A DNA stretch of 64,000 nt from Micrasema longulum (lineage: Eukaryota > Arthropoda > Insecta > Trichoptera > Brachycentridae), in assembly GCA_022494885.1 (NCBI GenBank), contig JAGVSM010000487.1, forward strand, positions 1-64,000, written 5' to 3'. Numbering within the stretch: position 1 is the stretch's first letter; each line of letters opens with the position of its first letter. Of the stretch, positions 10,451 to 22,690 are shown piece by piece. Made by a program: the position numbers and the translations under genes. The notes beneath the pieces were generated by a model. The model was given only the letters and a program-made list of their open reading frames with translations. It ran no database searches and was not told the origin of the DNA.

Positions 10451-11079
10451 CCCGGTGATGTGTAGCTAGTTATTGCATCTAATAAATTTAATGTCTCCAT
10501 AAATATAATAAATTATGCGTTGAGATTTTCGCTATTCCTCCGTTATACGTTTACGAATCGGTTAAAATATGTTGCTAATAAATAATAAATGCTGATTGGG
10601 AACAGAAAAAGCGTTTTACAGAAAAATCGGAGATAAACCACCGATACAGTAGAAAGTTTACCAAAATGTCGAATGTTGCAGAGTACGTAGTAAAAGAGTA
10701 ATCTTAATATATAATTGTCTCACTCATTTTTTATGTCTCTTGATAATACAGGTATACTTTGGAGCGAGAGAGACAGTTTCATGCGTCATTACGCGCGAAC
10801 AGCAAAGTTTCTAGTACCTACTTCTCCCAGACATCAGTTAATTACTATTAGCTATGCGACTTTCGTTGGAGGCGGTTCTTTCGCCCGCGCTGAGAGCACG
10901 AGCCAATGTTTTTTTTTCATGTTTTAGCAATTAAATTCAAAATATTGTTAATTTCGACATCAACTATAAATAATTTAATCAGTTACATTTGAATATTTCA
11001 ATTTAAAAAATGTCATTTTTTGCATGTGTAATGACTACACACCACCGTAACGCGCAGATGTTTTTGGGATAGTAAGGGA
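10451..11079 (+). repeat. Unclassified dispersed repeat F, copy 1
   Basis: Begins CCCGGTGATGTGTAGCTAGT and ends near CACCGTAACGCGCAGATG plus AGTAAGGGA. A second copy at 24385-24910 shares both ends and much of the interior in the same order. The shared GTGTAG/TACAC strings near both ends suggest a DNA transposon with subterminal repeats, but neither a clean terminal inverted repeat nor a transposase is visible. Confidence 0.6.
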
Positions 11080-11255
11080 TAGGTTGAATCTTGATATCTC
11101 ACTGGGGAGTGAAATTTAGCCTTGTCTAAAACATTTGGTCAATTTTTTTATTCATTAATTTTTCAAACAAACACAGTCATAGTTATAAACAATACCTAAA
11201 GAATAACAACAAATAACAAGACCAATTGCAATAGTAAGTAAATATAAATATACAC

Positions 11256-11430
11256 GGCCTCCGTGGTGTAGAGGTCGAGACGCTTGACTCACACGGAAGG
11301 TTCCGGGTTCGACTCCGGTGAGAACACAAAAATCAAATGTAATTTTTCTCAAGCCTGGGTGTTCTGTGATGTAATTCACCACTGTAATTGGGCCTCCTGG
11401 CCTGTTGTGGTGCAAAAAAATAAAAAATAA
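11256..11430 (+). mobile_element. tRNA-headed SINE, family A
   Basis: The head looks like a tRNA gene: an A-box region TGGTGTAGAGG near 11263 and a B box GGTTCGACTCC at 11306-11316. The body includes TTTTTCTCAAGCCTGGGTG and CCTCCTGGCCTGTTGTGGTG, then an A-rich tail. Other copies lie at 19117-19275 (minus) and 43829-43937 (plus, head missing). Pol III would be expected to transcribe the intact head. Confidence 0.85.
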
Positions 11431-11459
11431 TAAAACAATGAAAAAAGAAATAAAAATGT

Positions 11460-11625
11460 ATTTAAATGTACACATACAACATACATACATATACATATAC
11501 ACACATACATATATATACATCCACATTTAAACATGCACATATTTACAAATATATACACATACATACACACATTAACATATACACATACACAAATGCACAT
11601 ACATACGCGTACATATATATAATTA
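11460..11625. repeat. (CA/TA)n microsatellite
   Basis: About 160 bp of ACATACAT and ATACACAT units just beyond the SINE tail. It explains the cysteine/tyrosine- or histidine/threonine-rich open frames on both strands here. Confidence 0.9.
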
Positions 11626-11629
11626 ATAA

Positions 11630-12900
11630 TAAAATACTGTTATTCTTCAATTTTCTCAACTTTCTTCACACTTCTTCTTTGTGTTTGAGAAAGTGCATTG
11701 AAAGTTTCTTAACTAATCACTTGCATGACTTTTAAAGGACTTTCTAAATTCTGGCGTCCTTTTAAAATATCGCTTACTAACTTAATAAATGAGTTGTTCC
11801 TTACATTACCTTTCCCTTCAATTAAAACTTCTTAATTAATCAAGTAACTTTCTGAAATACGAGACTTGGTAACCTTTCAAAACGCAAACACTGTATTTGA
11901 AAAATATTCCTTACTAAGTGAAACCATTTAAATTTGTTAGTGAATTTTCTTGCTGGAAGTACATTGTAATTTAGTTTAGAAATATTAGACGGTTGAAACT
12001 TGAGATGGGTGAAATCATAAGCCTTATAAATGCTTAGACCAGCTTTATTTCCTTATATTATACCCAGGCCCACGGCGCATTTATAGCTTCTACATAGGGG
12101 TGTTTTTTAAAAAAATAATATAAAAAGCTCGATGTGAAACTCTCTAGGCAGATAAAGAATACAGTTCTGTGTGTGAAATAAAACCGGAACCCTGTAGCTC
12201 AATCACAAATAACTATTGATGTGCTTAAAAACATGCTAAGCGTTTGAGCGATCACAATGAACAATAACGAACATGCTTAAGTTATTTATTATTTATTTAT
12301 TTAGTTTACAGAAACAAACAGTCGACAATGATATAATAACATAAAAAAGATACGGTTTAAGGACAGACCAGCGAAGTTTCAAAATAAAAATCACACATAT
12401 TAAATTGTGGTACAAGAAAAGGGTGTGTTTATGTGTATTTGTATGAGAGTAAGTGTATAGGTGTGTTTATGTGTATGTGAGAGTAAGTGTTCAGGTATAT
12501 GCAAGTGTAAGCATCATTAAATGGCAAGTGGGATCGTATCGCAGCCAGAAAGAATAAGTCTTAATTTATTTTTAAATAAATTAAGGGGCGTGTTAAATAT
12601 ATCAATAGATGAAAAAAAGCATTATAGTTGGATCAAGAACAATAGAGGAAAGAGTGTTGTGCATAGTTAGTGCTACAGACTGGCAGATGGAATAAATACT
12701 TATTTCTTGTCACGCGAAAGAGGACATTAAGATTAATTTTGGAGAGTAGGTTAAAGGAGTCTACTTTATTATTTAATAATTTATATAAAAATGGCATGTA
12801 GTCTTTGGGCATTTTTTTTCCAATTCATTAACTATAAATGCACTTTTTTTCGTAGGACTTTTTCAATGTACAATACAAAATTTAAAAATATAGATTATAC
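11630..12900. other. Non-coding stretch with repeat traces
   Basis: No gene. At about 12160-12290 the string GAGCGATCACAATGAACAATAA and neighbouring TCACAAATAACTAT recur at 55455-55490 and, inverted, at 55960-55980, so this is a fragment of that repeat. TATTTATTTATTTA at about 12285 could be the reverse-complemented tail of a LINE. Confidence 0.5.
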
Positions 12901-13290
12901 AAACATCACTCTGTCAGATTTAAAATTTAAACTAAAAATGTATTATGTAACTTAGTAGACATTATAAATAATGCATGTAAACCCCTCTATCCTATCTTCG
13001 TATTTTATATCCTTAGACACAGTAACTTAATGTTCTTAAATTAAATACTTTAAAATCACTGATTCTTAGAGTGCAGAAATAACATTTTATATGTATAAAT
13101 TGTATGTATTTATTTGATATGTAATATATATATTCTTTACTAACTTTTGTATACTGTATGTGGAAATCTGTTATTGGTTCTGAGTTTATACACTATATCT
13201 GTTTGTTTACTAAAAATATGTATGTAGAACTGTTGATTTCCCTAATAAAATAAAAATAAAAAATAAAAAATAAAAAAATAAAATAGCTTA
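12900..13290 (+). mobile_element. LINE 3' end with (TAAAA)n tail
   Basis: AT-rich segment with several TATGTA strings ending in CCTAATAAAATAAAAATAAA repeats at about 13240-13285. The same style of ending occurs at 39180-39215 and 59925-59965, the latter directly behind a clear RT fragment. No coding part survives here. Confidence 0.55.
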
Positions 13291-14360
13291 ATTTTAAGAT
13301 GTATATTTCTAAAGGGTATTTTTGTAATTAATATGTGTGGAAAAAAAAAAGGGGGAAGCGTACGTCACGGTACACATCTCTACGCACTTAAATGACATAG
13401 CTTTATTATGACGTCATAGTTGAAGATAAATTATTCTCCCGGGTGATTACGAAGATACACTACCGATCCCGTATCGATTCCCGTTCTATAAACTATTTCT
13501 GATTTGCGAAATGTTCCATGGCTGAAAAACCCTGATCTATATGCGGGTATTAGAAACAAACTTATAAATCTCCATTAAAGGAGTTACTGGGATATTTGCG
13601 AAAAACTTTGAAAATAGAATTGTGAGATTTTTAATTATGCTTCACAAACTCAATGGAGAATGCTAAGTTTGCGGTGTCAAGTAGCATAATTGAAGTCTGC
13701 TTTTGCAAGATTTAGGGACGGTTTTGAATTACGCTAATATTTAGGTAGATAGGTTTTTATGTATAGTTTTTTTTGGCATCATTAACTAATTTTCCTTTTT
13801 TGGTAGAGATTTCTAAGATCGCTTCTAATACCCTCAAAATTTAATATGAAATGTTAAAAATGTTGACATCAAGCAACTTATTTTTTTAAATCTTCTTCAT
13901 AGCCGTATTATAAAATAAAATAACCACAACTCAATAAATGGTAACACTTTATTTATTGCTTTCATACATTTACTAATCTACAAAGAGGCAGTTTAACATG
14001 ACAAGGAAATATCACATAATAAAAATATTGTAAATTTATTATTATATAGGTACATTACGAGTATATACACAGAGTCAAAATCATTTCAAATCTTTGGAAG
14101 TAGCTTAAAATATACTAAACATCAGACTCGACTTACAAAATCGAGACTTGCAGAAACAACTCCTTAGAAGATCAGAAATTAAAACATTGCAACCTTTCAT
14201 AGGTAAAACCCCTAGAGATAGGATACCAAAAGAAGAGATTCGCTGGGTTTGCGATATAGAGGAGATTGAGAGACGGAGTAGGCAGAAGAGACGGTTCTAG
14301 AGAGACTGCATCGAGAGGATGGACCCAGCGAGAACAAGATCGATATCCTGTCTTAGATAA
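13290..14360. other. Non-coding stretch, no gene seen
   Basis: AT-rich sequence. At about 14110-14330 a decayed plus-strand frame contains IRWVCDIEEIERRSRQKRR, vaguely like the arginine-rich end of an endonuclease-type LINE ORF; support is weak. Confidence 0.35.
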
Positions 14361-14612
14361 CCTTAGAGTAATAACCTAATAGAGTCGCCCATACAGAAAA
14401 AAACCATTCTATGATTATTGTCCACGAAGTAAGCTACAGATTACAGCAATACAACGGACCGTAGGTACTTGCGTTGAAAATTGCAAGCGCTTACCAAAAT
14501 CGTCCATTACACGTTTGCTGTTAAACTAAAAACCAAACCAAAAATTTGTTACGCTTTTGTTCTATGCGACAGAGCTTAGGGGCTTCTCTAGAGAACTATT
14601 ACTCAGAGGTCT
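14361..14612 (+). repeat. Dispersed repeat G, copy 1
   Basis: Matches 58290-58545 in the same orientation, including GAGTAATAACCTAAT, CACGTTTG(C/T)TGTTAAACTA and CTTTTGTTCTATGC. No coding part; class unknown. Confidence 0.7.
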
Positions 14613-15049
14613 GAACCAGTGGCGTCATTGATACCAAATTTCTAGTGAAGCTCAGATTTTAAGGATTAGTATAATATGCGTAAATGTTAAGTAGGTACCT
14701 ATAGTAAATAACACAGTACGGACCGTGTTTGTGGGCATCTTTAAGCATTTTTATATTGGTTGCTATTTTTTTATCTTCATAATGCGTTGATATAATGCGA
14801 ATTAAAATACATTTTAGGTACTGGTGAATAGCAATGATTTCTCAGTGAGGCTCAGCCTCACTTGCTTCATAGGCTTCTTCGCCCCTGGTCTGAACAGATT
14901 GCAAGATCTATACAAAGAAGAAGGAAGTAGCTCTCTGAGATGAAGTCTGTCTTGTTTGCTAAAAGATTTCACCTCTTTTGCTTCGTGAAGCCAACAGAGG
15001 GAAGAATTGGATATATATCGATGTTCAAATATAAGACAGAACGGGAAAT

Positions 15050-15250
15050 GTTACAGTGAGTAAAGTGACTACCCAATTGGTCCTAGAATGGCAGAAGAAG
15101 TGTCGGCATGCCTCAGGCAAGGTGGTCTGACGATATGAGACGGGTTGCAGAAAGTGGCTGGTGCGGTCGGCCCAGCATAGAGAGATGCGGAGAACTAAGC
15201 GGGAGGTATGTTCACCATTGGACACAAGAGGCCTGATGGTGATGATAAGG
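15050..15250 (+). pseudogene. LINE ORF2 C-terminal remnant
   Basis: One plus-strand frame reads GMPQARWSDDMRRVAESGW, then CGELSGRYVHHWTQ. The pattern G-(R/M)-P-x-x-RW-x-DD...W...W is the C-terminal signature of many lepidopteran RTE-like LINEs. The GATGGTGATGAT just behind it fits a microsatellite-like LINE tail. 5' truncated. Confidence 0.7.
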
Positions 15251-15269
15251 ATTAAATAAAAATTGTATA

Positions 15270-16496
15270 GGGTGTCTCAAAATCGACTTGATTTTTTAAA
15301 AAGGAATAACTCGCTAAGCCTCATCTTGAGGCTTGTCAGCAGGTGGGATAGAGAGGATATGGGAGGAGGTAATGAAAAATACACCACAACACCCAGACCT
15401 ATTGAGAAAACAATCTTTCTTGCATTTTCTTCTTGCAACTGGCGAGAATCGAACCCGCGACGCCAGTTTCACAGATAGCCGTCTAACCAACTGCGCCACG
15501 TCGTCTGTCTAGAGCATATACTGCAGTTGAATGTTGAAGGTGTTTTCTTTTCAATGTAAAATATGGACACGAAGGTAACGTTTGGAATACAACATCAGAC
15601 GAATGCCCGCCTTGGCATTCTTGGCAAACGTTCATCCTTTTCACGAAAGTTTCGATCACATTTTGACATGATTCAATTTCATGCAACGCAGGCCACAAAA
15701 AGTTTGTTAAGATGTCGCATCGACGAAGACCATTGACGGTAATTGGGTAAAATTAATACGGGCCAATGATTCCGCCAGTCCAAAATCCACACTACATGGT
15801 CTCATAAGTATAGGTTGCTGCTGGATCACTCGTGGGTTTTCGGTCTCCCAAATTCGACAGTTCTGTTTATTGACGTGTCCATGAAGTTAGAAGCAGAAGA
15901 TGTTTTTTTTTAAATCGCCATCCACTTGTTGATGCCCTATTATCCAATTGACGAATTTTAGGCGCTGCGCATGTCTTTAGATGTTGTGTTAATTGAACCT
16001 TGTAAGCGTGCATGAGAAGGTCTTTAGGCAAACTTCGTGGCAGAGAGCTTCTGAAGACGTTTGATTGTTGACAACGATGACGAATGGAGGTGGATGGGAG
16101 TTCGTGTACACTTTCTCTAACTGCCGCAATGTTTTCAAGCGATCGACCCGTACGAGGACGGCCACCAGCTTTAGCATCCTGTACGGAGCCAACAGTTTCA
16201 AATTATTAATTTAATTCTCCACAGCGGCTCGAGATGGTTCATAATGATGACCGTAAAATGTGCGACATTTTCGAACCGTCTCTGTAAAGTTTTCACCATT
16301 TCGGTAGTGAATTTTTACAATTTCTATGCGTTGCTCGACTGAAAAACGCTGCGTGACTTCACCTCAAACTTTGCTGATGACAACCATGTAATTCTACATT
16401 ATCTCTGATGACAACTACTGCAAAATATCCACGTTCCATGTTTGACACAGCAAAAATTATTCGAAACTCAAAATTCAAGTATATTTTGAGACACCC
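15270..16496 (-). mobile_element. mariner/Tc-like transposon with inserted SINE
   Basis: Inverted ends GGGTGTCTCAAAAT at 15270 and its complement at 16496, next to TA on the left. The minus strand encodes a decayed transposase: N-terminal helix-turn-helix-like RFSVEQRIEIVKIHYRNGEN at about 16290-16350, then frameshifted pieces down to about 15510. About 1.0 kb remains after subtracting the SINE (15298-15510), so part of the transposase is deleted. Belongs to the IS630-Tc1-mariner superfamily; the exact clade is uncertain. Confidence 0.8.
15298..15510 (-). mobile_element. tRNA-headed SINE, family C, copy 1
   Basis: On the minus strand it begins with a tRNA-like head: A-box string TGGCGCAGTTGG and B box GGTTCGATTC (read on minus), followed by a body containing GTCTGGGTGTTGTGGTG and the end GGCTTAGCGAGTTATTCC. 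It lies inside the mariner. A near-identical copy is at 36735-36957. The tRNA-like cloverleaf is SINE-borne and followed by a family-specific body, so it is not annotated as a tRNA gene. Confidence 0.85.
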
Positions 16497-17356
16497 GATC
16501 GCTAGAAGTTTTCATAAAAAATATATATGTACCTTAAAGCTGAAAGGCTGGAAGTAACATTCTTGCAAAATCGAGTTGTGAATGTCATTTTGTTCATATA
16601 TTCAGATTCTATTAATGCTGAAAACATTGGAGTCCTCCGGTATACCACTACTGAAACAGCTTGTTCTAAAACACCAGTAGTGCAGTAATAATACTCGCGC
16701 TTTCAACAAAATTCAACGGTTTGCTGGTATTAAAAAAGTGGATACCGAATAAATTACACAATTTTTACAACAAACTACCTCTGACGCAGCGAGGGATTTT
16801 GCACAAGATTTAGTCTTATTGTCACAATCAACCATACTTAACCACTACGTCATTTCTTTTGCCGTTAATTTCATTAATTCACTTTGCTTTTTTTCAAACT
16901 GTTTACTTTCAATAACTGTTTTATTGCTATTAATATCATTTCATTAAATTTATATTCACCTGTTTTTTTCATAAATGATTAATGTTTTAATCAATGGCAC
17001 ATAATTTAATGTTTTTGCCTGAGGAAAGTTTTATAAATACATTGTTTTTCATTAAATATTCTAAATGACTTTTTACACTAAAGTCCGAGGAGAAATTAGG
17101 GCGCGGGCCGGGCGGTTATAACAAAATACACCGCAGACTCATAGTTATTTGATAGTCCATACTTTAAATGTTTTTTTCATAAATATTCTTATCAATAGCC
17201 TATAAATCCTGCTAAACAGCAACAATTTGTGTTTTGACTTTGAGAGATACATTTGAAACAGTCTTACAACTTCAAACCGCTCTCCTGAACAATTGACCAA
17301 ATGTGACTTTCAGCTTTAAGGTACAGATATTGTGAAATGGTAAGAAAACCATTTTG
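16497..17356. other. Non-coding stretch, no gene seen
   Basis: AT-rich with scattered short frames; no recognisable element. Confidence 0.5.
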
Positions 17357-17565
17357 TCGACCTCGTGGAGCGCGTCTGTCTACCATGCAGGGGGTCTCAG
17401 GATCGATTCCCGACATGCTTGACTTTAAATATTTATTTAAAAAGTAGTTTTCACACTAGAATATTTCATAGTCCGTGGACTGGTAACTGAAGCGTAAGAC
17501 TGATCATCTTACCTTCATGTAACAACAATGATCAAGATACGCCAAAGGGAATGATGGTGAAGAAA
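17357..17565 (+). mobile_element. tRNA-headed SINE, family B
   Basis: Head TCGTGGAGCGCGTCTGTCTACC with degenerate B box GGATCGATTCC, then a body with GGACTGGTAACTGAAGCGTA and CTGATCATCTTACCTTCATG, ending at ATGATCAAGATACGCC. The body recurs at 18896, 25010 and 47400 (plus) and, inverted, at 24080, 30440, 30960, 51690 and 60285, so this is the most abundant SINE here. Confidence 0.8.
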
Positions 17566-18063
17566 ACCCATCAATATACTTAAAAATACGTACAATTTGT
17601 ACTTAAATATAATTTATAAATAAAACACCATTATATTAATTACTTATTCTGAAAATACTTCAGTATAGACGATCTGTATAGATCGTTCACATAAAAATTA
17701 ACAGGCTTTAAAAGCTGAGGAATATTATCGGAAACCATAATTATTGTCAATATAATCAAGCGTCCACAATTACTACACTATAGAGGGATATAAAAAAGCT
17801 ATTATATATATTTTACATTAAATGTACATGGTTAAATCTCTAAACATCGAAGACAAAAATTTTAATGTTTATATTTATTTACAGACTTAATTCAGAAAAC
17901 GTAAGTCCGCAAATAAAAACAATATAATATTAGGGTTAACAAAGGTTATATCCGGTTTTTTTCTAATTTGAAAATGAGCGCAAATAGTCAAACAAACCTA
18001 AAATTTCTGTTCTACAATATATTGCGTTTGCTTTTACGTTACATGTATTATTTAATTTGAATA
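17566..18063. other. Non-coding stretch, no gene seen
   Basis: AT-rich sequence; nothing recognisable. Confidence 0.5.
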
Positions 18064-18664
18064 CAAGCCTTTAAAAGTGAGCATTTTCGACACCTTCTTC
18101 TGTTCGCGTTCAATCGTGGAGGAACTTCAGCCCTACGGGAAATTGGATACAATAAATGTTTTCTTAAGCGCGGTAAAAATTGGAGCTTTAAAGTGTACGG
18201 CAAAGTTTCTTGAAAATGTACGTAAAAAATAAATACATATATATATTTCACTAAAAACGAACTTCTTTGAACGACGTCACTAGTTCATATGAATCAACCA
18301 ATGATAAGAGAGTCGTCAACGGACCAATGGGCAGAACTGATCTAGAATAAACGGAAGAGAACCTCTGACGTCACACGCGGAGTATAGCGCTGATAATACA
18401 TTATATAAAAATAGAAAAAAAAACATTTGGCTTAGTTTAATAGTCGATTAACAAATAAAAAAATATATAATTAAACATATTACAAATTTGTTTATAACGT
18501 ATTATCTTTCATTATTTTAAAACAAATTAGTCAATCATTCATACTGCCTAAATAATATCGCGAGCAGTTTTGGCAGCTTTAGATATTCTCTCGACTGAAC
18601 GTGAACAGAAAGGGTGTCGAAAATGCTCACATTCATCCATTTGACATTCCATTTTGAAGGCTTG
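18064..18664. mobile_element. Non-autonomous TIR element, family H
   Basis: Left end CAAGCCTTTAAAAG... and right end ...GAAGGCTTG are inverted; the arms share GTGAGCATTTTCGACACC and GTTC(G/A)CGTTCA(A/G)TCG, with an extra roughly 20 bp in the right arm. The interior contains AACTTCAGCCCTACGGGAAA, also found at 37140 and 46140 without the arms, and CTCTGACGTCACACGCGGAG, found inverted at 40928. No transposase. A lone left arm lies at 43150-43235. Confidence 0.7.
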
Positions 18665-18895
18665 ATATTTAAATTTTAAAAATACATGAGACCCACCCTA
18701 TCCTCAAATCCATACAGTAGAAAATTGTGTATCTTTTAGAACTAATTTTAAGGAATCTGTTTAGATAGTAAAAATGACATTTAAATAAAATATAATGCAT
18801 ATTTAAATTTCATATATTAAAAAAAAAATGTTAAACGAATCCGTCTCTAAACATGAGTTTTCACTCTATTAGAGAGGTAGACACATTATTATTAC

Positions 18896-19356
18896 GTCGG
18901 CCTTGTGGTGTAGTGGTCAGCGCGTTTGCCTACCATGCAAGTGGTCTCGGGTTCACTTCGGGACATGGTTGACATGAAATATTAATTTAAAAAGGTGTTT
19001 TTACTCAATTTTTTTACTACTTAGAATATTTCATAGCAACTGAACTGGTATCTGAAGCATAAGACTGATCATCTTACCTTCGTGTAATAAAAATGATCAA
19101 GATAAAAAATATTGTTTTTTTTTTGCACCACAACTGGCCAGGAGGCCCAATGTGGCGAATTACACTACAGAATACCCAGGCTTGAGAAAAATCATATTTA
19201 ATTTTTGTGTTCTCACAGGGAATCGAACCTTCCATGTGTGAGTCAAGCGTCTTGACCACTACACCACGGATGCCGCCGAACTGCGATAAACTGCGATTGG
19301 TATACCAATGCAGTGCCCTATGCATCATTAGGTGCGAAAAGGGAATCATGATGATG
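18896..19356 (+). mobile_element. SINE B interrupted by SINE A
   Basis: The family B head starts GGCCTTGTGGTGTAGTGG with B box GGGTTCACTTC and runs to AATGATCAAGATA near 19101. It resumes at about 19285 with CTGCGATTGGTATACCAATG and ends near CATTAGGTGCGAAAAGGG. The gap is a minus-strand family A SINE. This shows that family A was still moving after this family B copy landed. Confidence 0.85.
19117..19275 (-). mobile_element. tRNA-headed SINE, family A, copy 2
   Basis: Minus-strand copy: poly(T) at 19117, GCACCACAACTGGCCAGGAG, then the tRNA-like head with GGAATCGAACC (B box complement) and ending CCACTACACCACGGATGCC. Inserted into the family B SINE. Confidence 0.85.
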
Positions 19357-21060
19357 TACAAAACATTTGTAATTTTATACTTAACAGAAAAGCAAACACA
19401 ATATTTTGTAGAACATAAAATTTCCATTCGAACGATGTATAACCGTTACCATTTTATTTTCCTTGCGGGGCTTATTTTTAAATTTGGAAAAAAACAACAC
19501 AATTTATGTGAACTCATAATATTGACTTATATTTAGAAAATTAGGCAAAGTATCTATTTAAAAAGAGTAGAAAACTTAATTTTAAACGCTGGCCACTCCA
19601 ATTAATCATAGAATTTAAATTACATACACACCTCACCACATGCACAAGTTTTTAGAATAAAAAAAGTAAATAACCATTCATTAAAGCTTAAAACTTGTTT
19701 TTGCAATGTGCGAATGTGAAAAGGGGCCATAAGACATCTAAAATGGATCCAGGTTAGCAGTGGAGGCTTTTAAAGAAACGTACAATTGATCGCAGCATTG
19801 AACACAGTTCAGCGCACCGTCAGATTCTCCAAATCTGACGGCTGACAACCCTTTACTAATTACTTAATTAACTTTTGTTTTTATACCCCAATATCCAGAA
19901 TATCGTCGAACTTGGTTATTACGAGGAAGACAGGACCGACTGAATTTGCTCGTTATAAGCATTACTCGTTGTACCAGAGAAAGGCTTTTTAAATCCAATC
20001 GCCATTGCATATTATCACTATTGAAAATTGTAATAAATGCTTATCAACATACTATAGTCCTTAAAATATGGCTTGATTTAAATTACAGCTGTCAAACTAA
20101 TGTCACTAGCGATGGAAAGTTATTAATCACTGATCATGTACCGATCAAATCGATTTTATCAGTTTTTTCATGCAAAGATGAGACTCTGTTTCCGAAAATT
20201 GATATAAAAATGCAAAAACAAGCCTATTATAGTGTGTTTAAGACTATTATTCACCAAAAAATCAGATATTTATACTTTTTTCATGAACAACATCAAATTA
20301 ATAATTTTTTTATTCAATCAATTTACATTAGTCAAAATGTCCCATCTCTAACGTTTTCGCAAAATGATGTAACCTTGTAAGAACGTCGTTAATAATTAGG
20401 TTTATTTTAGTTTTTTTTTAGTTTTAAAGCTGATTTGAAATATTTATGTTGATTTATATGTCAAGCATTGCATTAAAAAAATTATTTAACACGCCAGATA
20501 CGAATGATTTTTCATGTGTCAATAAAAATCACTCGTTAGACGTTACTACAAAAATATGTCTTCACTTTTGCTGACAACTGTCATTCTAATCAAGCTGTAT
20601 TTTAAGGACTATAGTCCCCGTGCACTGAAGCAAACTTCACACAGGACATTCTAGTTGGTAAAACATTACTAGATAGTACTGAACACTACGCGTTTGCAGT
20701 GTTCAATTGCGCACTGCAAATTAGTGTGTGCAATGATGTGCATGCACACATTTTAAGTTGTATGATTTCTCACTGCCACTTCACAATGTGTGGTCTCATC
20801 GTTAGATACCACAATGTTACAACATTATGTTTCAGGACAGCTGTGCTTAAAATGTTACTAGCGTCCTGAATTATTTACTACTCTTTTTTGACAGAATGAT
20901 ATTTTACGTAGTTGATGAAGATGAGCTACATTTAAATTTTAATAAAAGCTCTGATTCGTCCATATAAACAAGTTCATTATTATTTATTGTAGATAATCAA
21001 TTCATATAAATACAAAAAGGTACTCGCAAAGGTTTGCTTTCGACCTAATAAAGCTCAGCC
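19357..21060. other. Non-coding stretch with one 145-codon open frame
   Basis: AT-rich. The longest frame (19946-20380, plus) starts only at a TTG, has low-complexity composition and includes ITDHVPI, faintly like the SDHxPI string of LINE endonucleases. That is not enough to call it a gene or an element. Confidence 0.35.
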
Positions 21061-21425
21061 TTACCGAGCGAGGGTTATCACTAGAGCCCGCCCAGGGCAC
21101 TGCAGATTGAACAAACGCCTTGCTAGAATGAACCATTCCCAAACTTTATACATTCTATGCAAATGTGTTGCTTTACATCATGAAAGGAGTCTCATCCTCG
21201 GGAGACCACTGATTAAACCTGAGGATGTTAAAGAGGGGGAGATTTATCAAAATGAGAACTCTCGCCTTCCACACAGTAGCCAGGCTCTTAATAGACCTGG
21301 GCTTGGACGGCGAGAACTATTCACGGGGACCCGTCACAATAAATCTTCACAGGTCGCAGTGACGTCAGGAGCTTGCGTAGCACTGACCCCCACCACTAAG
21401 AATAGTCATTACAGATTGATATAAT
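21061..21425 (+). other. GC-richer unclassified block
   Basis: A block of higher GC than its surroundings with a 105-codon frame (21107-21424). The predicted protein is basic and has no motif I recognise. It might be part of a repeat; there is no second copy in the window. Confidence 0.25.
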
Positions 21426-22690
21426 CTTTATTATTTCACATTACATAACAATATTTTTAGTTTGTCCAAATTTTAGTTGACAAAGGACCGGATTAGAATT
21501 TCACTAAAATCAACAGATGGAAGAATTGAAGTAATATGAATGTTCAAACGTATACAAAATGGTGAATATTACGCAGTGTGTAAAGTGATCACTTACCAGC
21601 CAATGACAGTTCATAAGCCCTGTAAATGCCTAGACTTCCATATTCCCTTCTCTAGGGTGTTCTCTATCTCTATTGTAATTTGTTAATCTTGATGCCTCCC
21701 TAGAGGGGTGAAATCCAGTCTTCTGTGTACAAAAATTTGGACAAACTCAAAATGTTGTACTTTAGAATTCTGGCAATTGCCAAGCATGTGTTTACTGTAA
21801 TAAAAAATATCGAGGTTTATTTAAGCTCTTCTGCAAACCTCATAAAATGCAGATTCAATAGTATACTTAGAGAACGTCGAAATTACTAATCGTCAGAATA
21901 TTTTCATCTGGAAGAAAAACAAAAAATGCTTAAAATAATATGTAGCTATAATACTTTGCTAGGAAGCAAGTTCTGACTAGTAGCTAGGGCAGGCATAAAA
22001 TTTTCCATACCCCGGGCTATGACCGAGCGTGTACCCTTCAATTATGTTTAGTCGTGTAGGGTTGAAACATTTCACTAACATAATACATGTCATGTCATCA
22101 TTAAAACTTAATAGTTATCTACTAAAGTGTATATATTTATTTAAGCATATATCAAAGGCTGAGTAGATGGCTAGGACTGACAATTTTTATTGCGTCTGCA
22201 GAAAAATACCGTGATTATAAGATTATGGCAGTACATTTTGATTATATAAGAAATTACTTGGATATCAAATATTTATGATTAAAAGTTTTAATTTTAATTT
22301 CACAACACCCACCATAAGACGACGATAATATTTATTGCAGAAATAAATTAGTAAATATTTTCATTTATTATAATCGACTAAAGACATAATATATCAATGT
22401 GTGCTACGTAAAGTGCTCTATCTGCAAATCAGAGAGAGTTTGAAAGGTTTTTTCATCATACATATTTTTTTGTTGATTAAATTTTGTATTTGAATTGTAT
22501 GCGTTTTTATAAAAAAAAATTGTTTAAAGGTAAGATTTATCTCTCTCAGAATCAATTATACGATGCGCTGTAACTTCCTGGGGGTTATCAAGTGAAACTT
22601 ATATTAATTTTATTCAAACTTTGTAAAATTCTACAATCAAATTGCTACTACATAAATATGTATACCGCCAGAGACACAATATTTCAATAT
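21426..22690. other. Non-coding stretch with repeat E fragment
   Basis: At about 21480-21760 there is a family E fragment (GCCTAGACTTCCATATTCCC, GTGAAATCCAGTCTTCTGTG). The rest is AT-rich without recognisable content. Confidence 0.45.

Noticed and set aside
11155..11735. Cys/Tyr-rich and His/Thr-rich frames near the SINE
   Set aside because: Products of the (CA/TA)n microsatellite and SINE tail.
19946..20380. 145-codon open frame as a host gene
   Set aside because: Starts only with TTG, biased AT-rich composition, no splice context or domain.
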